Shown: positions 8,249 to 16,439 of the stretch, one piece after another | Layout of the letters: the number at the start of each line of letters is the position of its first letter | Numbering within the stretch: the stretch's first letter is position 1 | Origin: Rhodanobacter sp. C06 | Lineage (GTDB): Bacteria > Pseudomonadota > Gammaproteobacteria > Xanthomonadales > Rhodanobacteraceae | Assembly (NCBI RefSeq): GCF_002001105.1 | Contig: NZ_MUNP01000021.1 | Coordinates: 20,082 to 84,081 of the forward strand | Reading direction: 5' to 3' | Length of the DNA: 64,000 nucleotides | The notes under the pieces: model-generated | Databases searched by the model: none | What the model was told of the DNA's origin: nothing | What the model saw: the letters and a program-made list of their open reading frames with translations, nothing else | Made by a program: the position numbers and the translations under genes

Positions 8249-9073
8249 TCAGGCGGCCAGCATGCGCGGTGCTGCCGCGGCATGGCCCGTCCGCGGCGGC
8301 AATTCCGCCAGTAGCTCGCCGCGATGCGACAGCAGGCACAAACGGCCGTCCATCTCCTCGACCAGCGCGGTGAGGCTTTCCACCCAGTCGCCGTCGTTGG
8401 CGTAGACCAGGCCGTCGCGATGCAGCAGGGCGGCGCGGTGGATGTGGCCGCAGACGATGCCGTCGAGCCGACGCCGCGCGGCATCGTCCAGCCCGGCCTG
8501 CACGAAGCGCGCGATGTAGCGCTCGGCGGCGCCGCTCTGCCGCTTCACGAACGCCGACAACGACCAGTAGCGCAGCCCCAGCCGGCGTCGCGACCAGTTC
8601 AGCCACTGGTTGCAGCCCAGGATGCGGTAGTAGATCCAGTCGCCGAGGCGTTCCTGCAAGCCGCCGAACTGGGTGATGTTGTCGTAGTCGTCGCCGTGGA
8701 CGACCAGCAGGCGACGACCGTCGGCGGTGACGTGCACCGCGCGCCGTCGCACCTGCACCCCGGGCAGCGCCAGGCCGCACAGCCGCCGCAGCGGCCGGTC
8801 GTGATTGCCCGGCACGTAGGTGATCGCCGTGCCGCGCCGGTGCAAGGCATGCAGCGCCTCGATCACCCGCGCGTGCGCGCCGCCCCAGCAGGTGCGCCAG
8901 CGCGCGATCCACCACAGGTCGACGATGTCGCCCACCAGGTAGAGCTGCTCGCAGCGCAGGCCGCCCAGGAAGTCCGCCAGCTCCGACGCGTGGCAATGCC
9001 TGGCGCCCAGGTGCACGTCGGACAGGAACACCGTCCGCAGCCGCCGCTCGGACGGGGCGGTCGGGCGCTTCAT
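8249..9073 (-). CDS. LpxH-like metallophosphoesterase (UDP-2,3-diacylglucosamine diphosphatase family)
   Basis: A 274-residue calcineurin-like phosphoesterase with the metal-binding series SDVHLG, GDIVDLW, PGNHD, VVHGDDYD and CGHIHR. The LpxH/COG2908 family cleaves UDP-2,3-diacylglucosamine to lipid X in lipid A synthesis. This protein is longer than classical LpxH (about 240 residues) and has the insert WGGAHARVIEALHAL and a late FVKRQSGAAERYIARF, so it could be a paralogue with another lipid-linked substrate. Its ATG overlaps the stop of the acyltransferase gene upstream (ATGA), so the two form a translationally coupled pair. That context favours membrane lipid metabolism. Confidence 0.72.
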   Translation of the reverse strand: MKRPTAPSERRLRTVFLSDVHLGARHCHASELADFLGGLRCEQLYLVGDIVDLWWIARWRTCWGGAHARVIEALHALHRRGTAITYVPGNHDRPLRRLCGLALPGVQVRRRAVHVTADGRRLLVVHGDDYDNITQFGGLQERLGDWIYYRILGCNQWLNWSRRRLGLRYWSLSAFVKRQSGAAERYIARFVQAGLDDAARRRLDGIVCGHIHRAALLHRDGLVYANDGDWVESLTALVEEMDGRLCLLSHRGELLAELPPRTGHAAAAPRMLAA

Positions 9074-10581
9074 GCCATCGCGTCCTGCCGGCGCTCCAGG
9101 TAGCGCTGGCGCTTGCGTGGCCGTACCTGCTCCAGGTCCACCTCGATCAGTCCGTCGATGGAGCCGCTGAAGTCCGGGTCCACGCCGAAGGCGAGGAAGC
9201 GCGCGCCGCCGGGCTCGCACAACTCGGTGTACTGCTTGTAGAGCATCGGCACCGAGGCCCCGAGCCGGTCCAGCGCCAGCTTCAGCGCCTCGTGCGCGGC
9301 GGCACCGTCGAGTCCGTCGAACGATGGCTCCGCCTGTTCGAACGCAAACGGCCGGCGAGCGCTGGCCAGCGGCTGCGCGCTGCCGTGGTAGCGCCGGTAA
9401 TAGGCCACGATCTGCTCGCTGGCCGCGCGCGGCAGCGCGGCGCTGATCGACACCGCGCCATAGAGGTAGCGCACGCCCGGATAGCGCTGCAGGTAGGCGC
9501 CGATGCCTTGCCACAGGTAGTCGAGGCTGCGGCTGCCCCAGTAGTCCGGCACCACGAAGCTGCGCCCCAGTTCCAGCCCCGCCGCCAGCCGTGGCACGGC
9601 CGTGTCCGCGTAACGGAACAGCGAGGCCGTGTACAGCCCGGCCAGCCCGCTGCGCGCCAGCGTCTCGGCGCCTCGCATCACGCGGTAGGCGCCGGCGATG
9701 CGCGTGGCCTGCGCGTCCCACACCAGGATGTGGTCGTAGTGCGCGTCGTAGGCGTCGAGATCGCGGCTACGGCCGGTGCCTTCGCCCACCTCGCGGAAGG
9801 TCAGCTCGCGTAGCCGGCCGATCTCCTGCAGCAGCGGCGAACCGGCGGCCCGCGCCAGGCGGATCTGCTTGCCGTCGCCGGTGGCACCGAGCAACTCGGT
9901 GGCGGCCACCGCTTCCGCCAGCGCGTCCGCATCGACGGGCGTCGCCAGCGGCGCCTGACCGGCTACGGCCACCGTTCTGACGCGACCGAGCGTGTGCAGT
10001 GTCCGGCGGATGCGCCGTAGCGCATCGCGATCGCTCTCGTCGCCCGCGATCGCCGCGAGCTCGCCCACATGCAGGCGCACCGGCCGGCGCCGACGAGCGA
10101 GCATCTCGCGCGCCAGCAGCACGGTCGATGCCGGGCGGCACAGTGCGGAGATTCCGTAGAACAGTGCTGAATTGCGCGCGTCGATGCGCACCGGCAACAC
10201 CGGCGCCGACGCGCGCCGCGCGAAACGCAGGAAGCCGGAGCGCCAGTGCGTGTCGCGCACGCCGCGCAAACCCAGCCGCGAGACTTCGCCGGCGGGGAAC
10301 ACGATCACGCATTCGCCGTCGCGCAATGCACGCTCCACCCGGCGCAGGCTGGCCGCGCCAGCGCGGCCGCCGAACACGCGCACCGGCAGCAGCAGTTCCG
10401 CCAGCGGTTCCACCAGCGCCAGCACCTCGTTGGCGACGATGCGCACGTCGCGCCGCACCCGCCCCACCATGTCCAGCAGCGTCAGTGCGTCGAGCGCGCC
10501 GCACGGATGGTTGGCCACGATCAGCAACGGTCCGTGTGCAGGTATGCGCGCCAGCGCGTCCACGTCGACGTCGTAACGCAT
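9070..10581 (-). CDS. PlsC-like acyltransferase fused to OlsB-like N-acyltransferase domain (N-terminus split off by TGA)
   Basis: A 503-residue product if translation starts at ATG 10581. The first part is a PlsC-type acyltransferase (IVANHPCGALDALTL, an H-x5-D-type box; VFPAGEVSRLG; RSGFLRFARRASAPVLPV). The second part resembles the OlsB/GNAT ornithine-lipid N-acyltransferase family (RLRELTFREVGEG, LGRSFVVPDYWGSRSLDYLWQGIGAYL). Together they suggest synthesis of an N-acylated amino-acid membrane lipid, as in bifunctional OlsF-type enzymes, with the domains in a PlsC-first order. An in-frame TGA (10590-10588) two codons before this ATG separates it from about 60 residues that look like its natural N-terminus. 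The residual ORF may therefore be a truncated or restarted protein. Confidence 0.68.
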   Translation of the reverse strand: MRYDVDVDALARIPAHGPLLIVANHPCGALDALTLLDMVGRVRRDVRIVANEVLALVEPLAELLLPVRVFGGRAGAASLRRVERALRDGECVIVFPAGEVSRLGLRGVRDTHWRSGFLRFARRASAPVLPVRIDARNSALFYGISALCRPASTVLLAREMLARRRRPVRLHVGELAAIAGDESDRDALRRIRRTLHTLGRVRTVAVAGQAPLATPVDADALAEAVAATELLGATGDGKQIRLARAAGSPLLQEIGRLRELTFREVGEGTGRSRDLDAYDAHYDHILVWDAQATRIAGAYRVMRGAETLARSGLAGLYTASLFRYADTAVPRLAAGLELGRSFVVPDYWGSRSLDYLWQGIGAYLQRYPGVRYLYGAVSISAALPRAASEQIVAYYRRYHGSAQPLASARRPFAFEQAEPSFDGLDGAAAHEALKLALDRLGASVPMLYKQYTELCEPGGARFLAFGVDPDFSGSIDGLIEVDLEQVRPRKRQRYLERRQDAMA

Positions 10582-10587
10582 CTCCAG

Positions 10588-10773
10588 TCACCGCATGGCC
10601 GCCTCGACGAAGGCGAAGCCGCGCAGGTGGCCGTGCCCGGCGCAGAAGGCGTCGATGCCGTCGAAGCCCGACCAGCGCGCCAGCCCGTGCAGCAGCGGCA
10701 CGGCCAGGTGCCCGCACCGGCCGCGGAACCAGTGCGGATAGCGTTGCTGCAGACGCTGCTCGATCGCTTGCAT
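10588..10773 (-). pseudogene. Detached N-terminal piece of the acyltransferase (in-frame TGA)
   Basis: ATG 10773 opens a 61-residue reading frame (MQAIEQRLQQRYPHWFRG, then LLHGLARWSGFDGID and HLRGFAFVEAAMR) that ends at TGA 10590-10588. After TGA the same frame continues CTG GAG ATG CGT TAC, straight into the 503-residue acyltransferase. The phase is unbroken, so a single base substitution creating TGA explains the split. The peptide has the helical, basic lead-in expected before the PlsC domain. Alternatives are a sequencing error, readthrough, or re-initiation at the ATG 6 nt downstream of the stop. Confidence 0.65.
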
Positions 10774-10936
10774 CCCGACAACCCTCGGCTTGGCCCGTCG
10801 CAAGATTGCGCGGCCACCGGGACGCCGGCGTTGCGCCTGCGCGTCAGCGACGTGACAGCGCCGCCGGCGGGGCGGCCGCGCAGCCATGGCGCACGCGGAT
10901 CGCGCCGGACGCGCCTGGACGCAGCAAGGCCTCGCA

Positions 10937-10965
10937 TTGACTTTGGCCGTCTGTACGGCTAATTT
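10937..10965 (+). promoter_or_regulatory. Sigma-70-type promoter driving the metE riboswitch leader
   Basis: TTGACT (10937-10942), a 17-nt spacer and TAATTT (10960-10965). The predicted start near 10972 falls just before the first conserved riboswitch nucleotides. Confidence 0.6.
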
Positions 10966-10971
10966 TCACAA

Positions 10972-11165
10972 CGCTCAAGGTAACTATCTCTTCATGCGAA
11001 TGAAGAGATATCTCAAGGGAAGCCGGTGCGAATCCGGCGCTGCCCCGCAGCGGTATGTGGAAACGACCTCCGTCACCGGCACTGGGTGCAACACGCCCGG
11101 GAAGCGACGGACAGTAGGCGGCCGACACTTTGCCGGTCACGTCCACGAGCCCGAATACCTGCCTC
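10972..11165 (+). promoter_or_regulatory. Cobalamin (adenosylcobalamin) riboswitch upstream of metE
   Basis: Diagnostic core elements are in order. A 10-bp hairpin (10986-10995 with 11000-11009, loop GCGA) fits the P2 arm. It is followed by AAGGGAAGCCGGTGCGAATC and then GGCGCTGCCCCGC (P3/P4 core). Near the 3' end is a B12-box-like GAGCCCGAATACCTGCCT at 11147-11164. Bacterial metE, the B12-independent methionine synthase, is a known target of such switches. When cobalamin is available, MetE is turned down in favour of MetH. This implies a B12 supply and a metH elsewhere in the genome (inference). Confidence 0.92.
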
Positions 11166-11168
11166 GGC

Positions 11169-11190
11169 CGGAAGCGGCACGCCGCTTCCG
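11169..11190 (+). promoter_or_regulatory. GC-rich hairpin immediately after the B12 box
   Basis: CGGAAGCGGC and GCCGCTTCCG form a 10-bp perfect inverted repeat around AC (an 8-9 bp stem with a small loop in practice). No U-tract follows, so it is not a textbook intrinsic terminator. It may be part of the expression platform of the riboswitch. The remaining leader to 11368 is GC-rich with no recognisable ORF. Confidence 0.4.
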
Positions 11191-11368
11191 CACGACCTGG
11201 CATCTCCGTGGGGAGGGCCGGAGCCCGCGCGCTGCCGCCCCCACGGCCCGCGCTGGCTTCGCCTGCCCGCGCCGCCGGTTCGCCCGCGGGGGCGAAGGTC
11301 AACGGCTTGGGCGATTGCGCCCAACCACCCTTCGTTCCTCTTTGCCCTACATGCAAGAGGAATCATCC

Positions 11369-13675
11369 ATGTCACTCGTTACCCATCTCGGCTTTCCGCG
11401 CATCGGCCTCAAGCGCGAACTGAAACGCGCATTGGAAGCGCACTGGCGCGGCGAAGCGCCCGCCGAAGCCCTGCGCGACGCCGCCCGCGCGCTGCGCGCA
11501 CGGCACTGGCAACTGGCCCGCGACGCCGGCGCCGACGTCGTGCCCTGCAACGACTTCAGCCTGTACGACCACGTGCTCGACACCGCCGTGCTGTTCGACG
11601 CGATTCCGGACCGCTACCGCCCGGTGTTCGCCGAAAGCCGTCTGAACGGCTATTTCGCGATGGCCCGCGGCCACAAGCGCGGCGGCCACGACCTGCACGC
11701 GCTGGAAATGACCAAGTGGTTCGACACCAACTACCACTACCTGGTGCCGGAGCTGCACGCCGGCCAGCGTTTCGCCCTCGCCGGCGACAAACCGCTGGCG
11801 GAATTCCTGGAGGCGAAGGCGCTGGGCCACCACGCGCGACCGGTGCTGCTGGGGCCGGTGTCCTTCCTGCTGCTGTCCAAGGCCGTGGATGGCAGCGACC
11901 GGCTGGCCCTGCTCGATGCCTTGCTGCCCGCCTATGCCGAACTGCTGCGCCAGCTGGCTGCGGCTGGCGCCGACTGGGTACAACTGGATGAACCCTGCCT
12001 CGTGCTCGACCAGGACAGCGACGACCACGCCGCCTATCGCCGTGCCTACGCGGCGCTGGCCACGGCGAACGGGCCGAAGATCCTGCTCGCCAGCTACTTC
12101 GGCGCGCTGGGCGACAACCTCGCGCTCGCCGCGAGCCTGCCGGTGAACGGCCTGCACATCGACCTGGCGCGCACGCCGCAGCAGCTCGGCGACGTGCTCG
12201 ATGCGTTGCCCGAAGGCCGCGTACTCAGCTGCGGCGTGGTCGATGGCCGCAACGTATGGCGCAGCCGCCCCGCCCGCGTGCTTCCGCTGCTGCGCCAGGC
12301 ACAGGCGCGACTGGGCGACGACCGGCTGTGGCTGGCGCCGTCATGCTCGCTGCTGCACGTGCCGATCGACCTCGCCGCGGAAACCGCACTGGAGCCGGCA
12401 CGCCGCGCCACGATGGCGTTCGCGCGGCAGAAACTGGAGGATTTGCGCGTCTATGCCGACGCACTGGCCGGCCACGCGGAAGCCGAAGCCGCGCTGCAGG
12501 CGCAGCAGGCCCTGCTCGACCGGCAGGCGCAACAATCCGGCGTGTGCAATCCCGCCGTGCGTGCCCGCCTGCACGAACTCAGCCCGCAGACGACGCTGCG
12601 CCGCTCGCCCTACGCCACGCGCCGCGTCACGCAGGCGGAGGCCCTGGCCTTGCCGCTGCTGCCCACTACCACCATCGGCTCGTTCCCGCAGACCGACGAG
12701 TTGCGCCAAGCGCGCGCCGCGCACCGCGGCGGCAGGCTGGACGATGCCGCCTACGAGGCGCTGCTGGAGGCCGAAGTCGAGCGCGTGGTGCGCTTCCAGG
12801 AAGACATCGGCCTGAACGTGCTGGTGCACGGCGAGCCCGAGCGCAACGACATGGTGGAGTACTTCGGCGAGCAGCTGGACGGCTACCTGTTCACCCGGCT
12901 GGGCTGGGTGCAGAGCTACGGCTCGCGCTGCGTGAAGCCGCCGGTGATCTGGGGCGACGTGGCGCGGCCCGCGCCGATGACGGTGCGCTGGTCGACCTAC
13001 GCCCAATCGCTCACCGAGCGGCCGATGAAGGGCATGCTCACCGGCCCGGTCACCATGCTGCAGTGGTCGTTCGTGCGCGACGACCTGCCGCGCGAAACCG
13101 TATGCCGGCAGATCGCGCTGGCGCTGCGCGACGAGGTGCACGACCTGGAAGCCGTCGGCATCAAGGTGATCCAGATCGACGAGCCCGCGCTGCGCGAAGG
13201 CCTGCCGTTGCGCCGCGCCGACTGGCAGGGCTACCTCGCCTGGGCGGTGGAAAGCTTCCGCATCGCGGCCGGCGGCGTGCGCGACGCCACCCAGATCCAC
13301 ACCCACATGTGCTACTCCGAGTTCAACGACATCATCGAGGCCGTGGCCGCGATGGATGCCGACGTGATCTCGATCGAGACCAGCCGCTCGCGCATGGAAT
13401 TGCTGGACGCCTTCGCGCGCTTCCGCTACCCCAACGGCATCGGTCCGGGCGTGTACGACATCCATTCGCCGCGCGTGCCCACGCAGGAGGAGATGCTCGG
13501 CCTGCTGCGCAAGGCACTGGAAGTGCTGCAGCCCGGCCAGCTCTGGATCAATCCGGACTGCGGCCTGAAGACTCGCGGCTGGCCCGAGGTGGAAGCCGCG
13601 CTGCGCGGCATGGTGGATTGCGCCCGTCGGTTGCGTGCAGAGCTGGCCGCGGCGGCGGCCACTGCCGCCGTCTGA
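11369..13675 (+). CDS. metE: Cobalamin-independent methionine synthase MetE
   Basis: A 768-residue protein, full length for the family (E. coli MetE about 750). It transfers the methyl group from 5-methyltetrahydropteroyl-triglutamate to homocysteine. It begins [19 protein letters not shown]. The C-terminal catalytic half shows [42 protein letters not shown] and [14 protein letters not shown]. The zinc and substrate segments [12 protein letters not shown] and [13 protein letters not shown] are present. The start at 11369 has an AGAGG Shine-Dalgarno 8 nt upstream. It sits behind a cobalamin riboswitch and is followed 166 bp later by metK. Confidence 0.97.
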   Translation: MSLVTHLGFPRIGLKRELKRALEAHWRGEAPAEALRDAARALRARHWQLARDAGADVVPCNDFSLYDHVLDTAVLFDAIPDRYRPVFAESRLNGYFAMARGHKRGGHDLHALEMTKWFDTNYHYLVPELHAGQRFALAGDKPLAEFLEAKALGHHARPVLLGPVSFLLLSKAVDGSDRLALLDALLPAYAELLRQLAAAGADWVQLDEPCLVLDQDSDDHAAYRRAYAALATANGPKILLASYFGALGDNLALAASLPVNGLHIDLARTPQQLGDVLDALPEGRVLSCGVVDGRNVWRSRPARVLPLLRQAQARLGDDRLWLAPSCSLLHVPIDLAAETALEPARRATMAFARQKLEDLRVYADALAGHAEAEAALQAQQALLDRQAQQSGVCNPAVRARLHELSPQTTLRRSPYATRRVTQAEALALPLLPTTTIGSFPQTDELRQARAAHRGGRLDDAAYEALLEAEVERVVRFQEDIGLNVLVHGEPERNDMVEYFGEQLDGYLFTRLGWVQSYGSRCVKPPVIWGDVARPAPMTVRWSTYAQSLTERPMKGMLTGPVTMLQWSFVRDDLPRETVCRQIALALRDEVHDLEAVGIKVIQIDEPALREGLPLRRADWQGYLAWAVESFRIAAGGVRDATQIHTHMCYSEFNDIIEAVAAMDADVISIETSRSRMELLDAFARFRYPNGIGPGVYDIHSPRVPTQEEMLGLLRKALEVLQPGQLWINPDCGLKTRGWPEVEAALRGMVDCARRLRAELAAAAATAAV

Positions 13676-13788
13676 ACGGGTGGCCGGCGGCGCCGCAGCA
13701 GGGCCGCTGGCCATCCAGACGTCTGAACACGCAGCTAACCGGCGGCCCGCCAGAATTTCCGCGGGCTGCAAAACCGGGGGCGGCGTTG

Positions 13789-13794
13789 TATGAT
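13789..13794 (+). promoter_or_regulatory. Possible -10 element of metK (TATGAT)
   Basis: TATGAT lies about 47 nt before the metK start, with only a weak -35 (CTGCAA, 17-nt spacing). The leader contains an imperfect inverted repeat, TTTATCC and GGATATAAA, around 13817-13837. No known SAM riboswitch class is recognisable here. Confidence 0.35.
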
Positions 13795-13841
13795 GCCGCC
13801 CTCTTTTATCTCTTTATCCGTACACGAGGATATAAACCGCG

Positions 13842-15041
13842 ATGTCCAGCCATCTGTTCACTTCCGAATCGGTCTCCGAAGGCCATCCGGACAAGGTCGC
13901 CGACCAGATCTCCGACGCCGTGCTCGACGCGATCCTCGCGCAGGATCCGCGTGCCCGCGTGGCCTGCGAAACCATGGTCAAGACCGGCGTGGCCATCGTC
14001 GCCGGCGAGATCACCACCAGCGCGTGGATCGATCTGGAAGCGATCACCCGCAAGGTGATCCTCGACATCGGCTACGACTCCAGCGACGTCGGCTTCGACG
14101 GCGCCACCTGCGGCGTGCTGAACCTGATCGGCAAGCAGTCGCCCGACATCAACCAGGGCGTGGACCGCAAGAAGCCCGAGGAACAGGGCGCCGGCGACCA
14201 GGGCCTGATGTTCGGCTACGCCACCAACGAAACCAAGGACATGATGCCGGCGGCGATCCATTATTCGCATCGCCTCGTCGAGCAGCAGGCCAAGGTCCGC
14301 AAGAAGAAGAACTCGCCGCTGCCGTGGCTGCGCCCGGACGCGAAGAGCCAGGTCACCCTGCGCTACGACAACGGCGTGGCCACCGCGATCGACGCCGTGG
14401 TGCTCAGCACCCAGCACGATCCGGGCGTGAAGCAGAAGGATCTGATCGAGGCCGTGCGCGAGCACATCATCAAGCCCGTGCTGCCCGCCAAGCTGCTGCA
14501 CAAGGGCACCAAGTTCCACATCAACCCGACCGGCAAGTTCGAGATCGGCGGCCCGGTGGGCGACTGCGGCCTCACCGGCCGCAAGATCATCGTCGACACC
14601 TACGGCGGCTGGGCCCGCCACGGCGGCGGCGCGTTCTCCGGCAAGGATCCGTCCAAGGTCGACCGCTCGGCCGCCTACGCCGCGCGCTACGTGGCCAAGA
14701 ACATCGTGGCCGCCGGCATCGCCGACCGCTGCGAGGTGCAGGTGAGCTACGCGATCGGCGTGGCCCATCCCACCTCGATCTCGGTCACCACCTTCGGCAC
14801 CGGCAAGATCAGCGACGACAAGATCGAGAAGCTGATCCGCGCGCACTTCGACCTGCGCCCGTACGGCATCCTGCAGATGCTGGATCTCATCCACCCGATG
14901 TACCAGCAGACCGCCAGCTACGGCCATTTCGGCCGCAGCCCGGTCGAGATCAAGGACAAGAACGGCAAGTCCTACACCGCGTTCTCGTGGGAAAAGACCG
15001 ACAAGGCCGAGGCGCTGCGCAAGGCCGCCAAGCTGAAGTAA
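13842..15041 (+). CDS. metK: S-adenosylmethionine synthetase
   Basis: A 399-residue protein making SAM from methionine and ATP. Family signatures are complete: [20 protein letters not shown] near the N-terminus, [16 protein letters not shown] (ATP binding), [20 protein letters not shown] and [19 protein letters not shown] (phosphate-binding loop). Length matches the family (E. coli MetK 384). It lies downstream of metE on the same strand but probably has its own promoter. A strong terminator follows at 15101-15128. Confidence 0.97.
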   Translation: MSSHLFTSESVSEGHPDKVADQISDAVLDAILAQDPRARVACETMVKTGVAIVAGEITTSAWIDLEAITRKVILDIGYDSSDVGFDGATCGVLNLIGKQSPDINQGVDRKKPEEQGAGDQGLMFGYATNETKDMMPAAIHYSHRLVEQQAKVRKKKNSPLPWLRPDAKSQVTLRYDNGVATAIDAVVLSTQHDPGVKQKDLIEAVREHIIKPVLPAKLLHKGTKFHINPTGKFEIGGPVGDCGLTGRKIIVDTYGGWARHGGGAFSGKDPSKVDRSAAYAARYVAKNIVAAGIADRCEVQVSYAIGVAHPTSISVTTFGTGKISDDKIEKLIRAHFDLRPYGILQMLDLIHPMYQQTASYGHFGRSPVEIKDKNGKSYTAFSWEKTDKAEALRKAAKLK

Positions 15042-15051
15042 GCCACTACCG

Positions 15052-15094
15052 TTCGCCCTGAGCGTAGCGCCGCAGGCGCAAAGTCGAAGGGCGA
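15052..15094. repeat. Short palindromic repeat (TTCGCCCTGAGC type)
   Basis: TTCGCCCT at 15052-15059 and the later AGGGCGA (15088-15094) flank an internal inverted repeat GCGCC/GGCGC. Intergenic elements with TTCGCCCTGAGC...TCGAAGGGCG are widely dispersed in proteobacterial genomes (recollection, not searched). It lies between the metK stop and the terminator. Confidence 0.6.
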
Positions 15095-15100
15095 CACCGA

Positions 15101-15128
15101 AACGGGCCGCATGATGCGGCCCGTTTTT
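15101..15128. terminator. Rho-independent terminator of metK (probably bidirectional)
   Basis: ACGGGCCGC / GCGGCCCGT stem with an ATGAT-type loop, followed by TTTTTCTT on the plus strand and preceded by a short A-run. It sits between convergent metK and the nucleotidyltransferase-fold gene. Confidence 0.9.
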
Positions 15129-15159
15129 CTTGAGGCTTGGCGTGCCGGCCCGAATCGCC

Positions 15160-16212
15160 TCAACGCTTGCCGGCAGAATCCAGCCAATCCTGCACGCCCA
15201 GCTCCGGTGCGAGTTTTTCGACGGCGCTCAGTCCGCGCAGCGCACGCGTCTTCCACCCTGGTCCGCGCGATACCAGGTCGCCCCACGCCTCGCGTGCCTC
15301 CCAACCGGAACCCTGCCGGTAATGCGCCAGCAAGGCGGCGCTCTGGCGCAGATCCTTGTTCGATTTCGCCGCACGCGTCGCTCCACGCTCGCCCGCCACG
15401 ATCAGCTTGTGCATGGCGTAGCGCAGCGGATGTGGCACGTTGACCACCACCGCGCCGTCGGCGCAGAACAACACCGCCTGCTGCACGTCCTGCAGCAGGT
15501 ACTCCATGAACTTCAATGGCTGCAACGTGATGCCCAACTGCGCATGCCGGTACGGCACGCCACCGCGGTGCTGCGGCGTGATGAAATCCAGCTGGAAGTC
15601 CGGGTCGCGCGGACTCAGCCAGGTGCCCCCGTGCTTGCCGTCGGAACTGCCCAGCGGCAGGAAGCCCATCTTCAGCGAATCGATGGCTGCCGGCGTGTCG
15701 ATCTCGATGTTCGATGGCAGCGCGATCGCCAACTGCTTGCCGGCATGGGCGAAATCGACGTCCTGCGTGCGCGAGGCATCGCCCCAGCTCACGCCCAGCA
15801 TGTTGCCGAACGCGAGGAACGCGTGCGTGCCCACCAGCACCCCACCAGCACGGAAAAAGCCGTAGTCCGACAGCCGGCGGATCACCCTGAAGTGCGGCAC
15901 CAGCACCGGCGCGCAACCCAGCGCGATGGCCGAACGCGCCAACGGTTCCAGCGCAGCCATCGGCCGGCCCTCGCCATGCTGTGCGATCAACTCGCGCACC
16001 TGCGGCGAATCCGGCCCCACGTAGAACTGGCGCAGGCGCCCGGACAACTCGGTGTACTGGAAGTACCGGTAGACGCCGCCCTTCACCGTCTTGCTGGCAA
16101 ACGAACCGCGCAGGTTGGCCACGGAGCGCGCCAGCTCCACCGCCTGGGCCGCGTCCAGCAGCTGGGCATAGGCGGTTTGCGCGGACAACGACAGCGGCAT
16201 GTAGTGGTCCAT
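15160..16212 (-). CDS. GSU2403-type nucleotidyltransferase-fold protein
   Basis: A 350-residue soluble protein. The middle part, GVLVGTHAFLAFGNMLGVSW then RTQDVDFAHA, is the usual nucleotidyltransferase-fold pattern (GTHAF followed by a DVDF acidic pair). DPDFQLDFIT supplies the third acidic position. LRYAMHKLIVAGERG near the C-terminus matches the GSU2403/NTP_transf_8 family as I know it. The fold is related to AbiEii-type toxins and nucleic-acid-modifying transferases, but the biological role of this family is not established. The gene begins 3 nt from a perfect 11-bp inverted repeat containing -10-like sequences, suggesting autoregulation. A small ORF lies just upstream. Confidence 0.72.
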   Translation of the reverse strand: MDHYMPLSLSAQTAYAQLLDAAQAVELARSVANLRGSFASKTVKGGVYRYFQYTELSGRLRQFYVGPDSPQVRELIAQHGEGRPMAALEPLARSAIALGCAPVLVPHFRVIRRLSDYGFFRAGGVLVGTHAFLAFGNMLGVSWGDASRTQDVDFAHAGKQLAIALPSNIEIDTPAAIDSLKMGFLPLGSSDGKHGGTWLSPRDPDFQLDFITPQHRGGVPYRHAQLGITLQPLKFMEYLLQDVQQAVLFCADGAVVVNVPHPLRYAMHKLIVAGERGATRAAKSNKDLRQSAALLAHYRQGSGWEAREAWGDLVSRGPGWKTRALRGLSAVEKLAPELGVQDWLDSAGKR

Positions 16213-16215
16213 GAC

Positions 16216-16250
16216 GGTTATACTAGTTTTTTCGTTGAGCTAGTATAACC
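16216..16250. promoter_or_regulatory. Perfect 11-bp inverted repeat, candidate operator
   Basis: GGTTATACTAG (16216-16226) and CTAGTATAACC (16240-16250) are exact reverse complements around a 13-nt loop that includes TTTTTT. It is unusually AT-rich for this genome, and each arm contains a TATACT-like -10. It ends 3 nt before the nucleotidyltransferase-fold start codon and includes the TAG of the small upstream ORF. Placement fits an operator or promoter. A U-rich-loop hairpin is less likely to be a terminator. Confidence 0.6.
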
Positions 16251-16392
16251 AACCCAATATGTGGGTCAACGCCTTGGCCGGCACGCCTGCGTGCACGGGT
16301 TCGGAGTCCAGCACGAGGTGGCCGGTATTCCTGCTGGCCTGGAGCAGCGCTTTCGGCACGGCGTCGATGTTGCGCGGCGCGGCGAGGATCAT
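16240..16392 (-). CDS. Unidentified small ORF upstream of the nucleotidyltransferase-fold gene (50 aa, possibly a remnant)
   Basis: I do not recognise this ORF. ATG 16392 gives 50 residues (MILAAPRNIDAVPKALLQAS, then NTGHLVLDSEPVHAGVPAKA, then LTHILGWLY). Composition looks protein-like, and 43 of 50 third codon positions are G or C. A second short frame starting at ATG 16430 reads MAFNGRRALSERG and stops at a TGA overlapping this ATG (ATGA). The two could be one gene broken by a one-base frameshift, or a coupled leader peptide. It sits just before the nucleotidyltransferase-fold gene on the same strand, where an antitoxin or regulator would be expected. An equally GC3-rich plus-strand frame (16259-16423) overlaps it, so coding status is uncertain. 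Confidence 0.3.
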   Translation of the reverse strand: MILAAPRNIDAVPKALLQASRNTGHLVLDSEPVHAGVPAKALTHILGWLY

Positions 16393-16439
16393 CCCCGCTC
16401 GCTCAGCGCCCGGCGTCCATTGAATGCCATCGCGATCCG

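Noticed and set aside
13676..13841. SAM riboswitch before metK
   Set aside because: No conserved core of any SAM-sensing class could be recognised. Only a weak inverted repeat is present.
16259..16423. 54-codon plus-strand ORF divergent from the nucleotidyltransferase-fold gene
   Set aside because: GC3 is as high as in the overlapping minus-strand ORF because the wobble positions coincide. The Trp/Cys/Ser-rich composition looks less protein-like, and no ribosome-binding site is seen.
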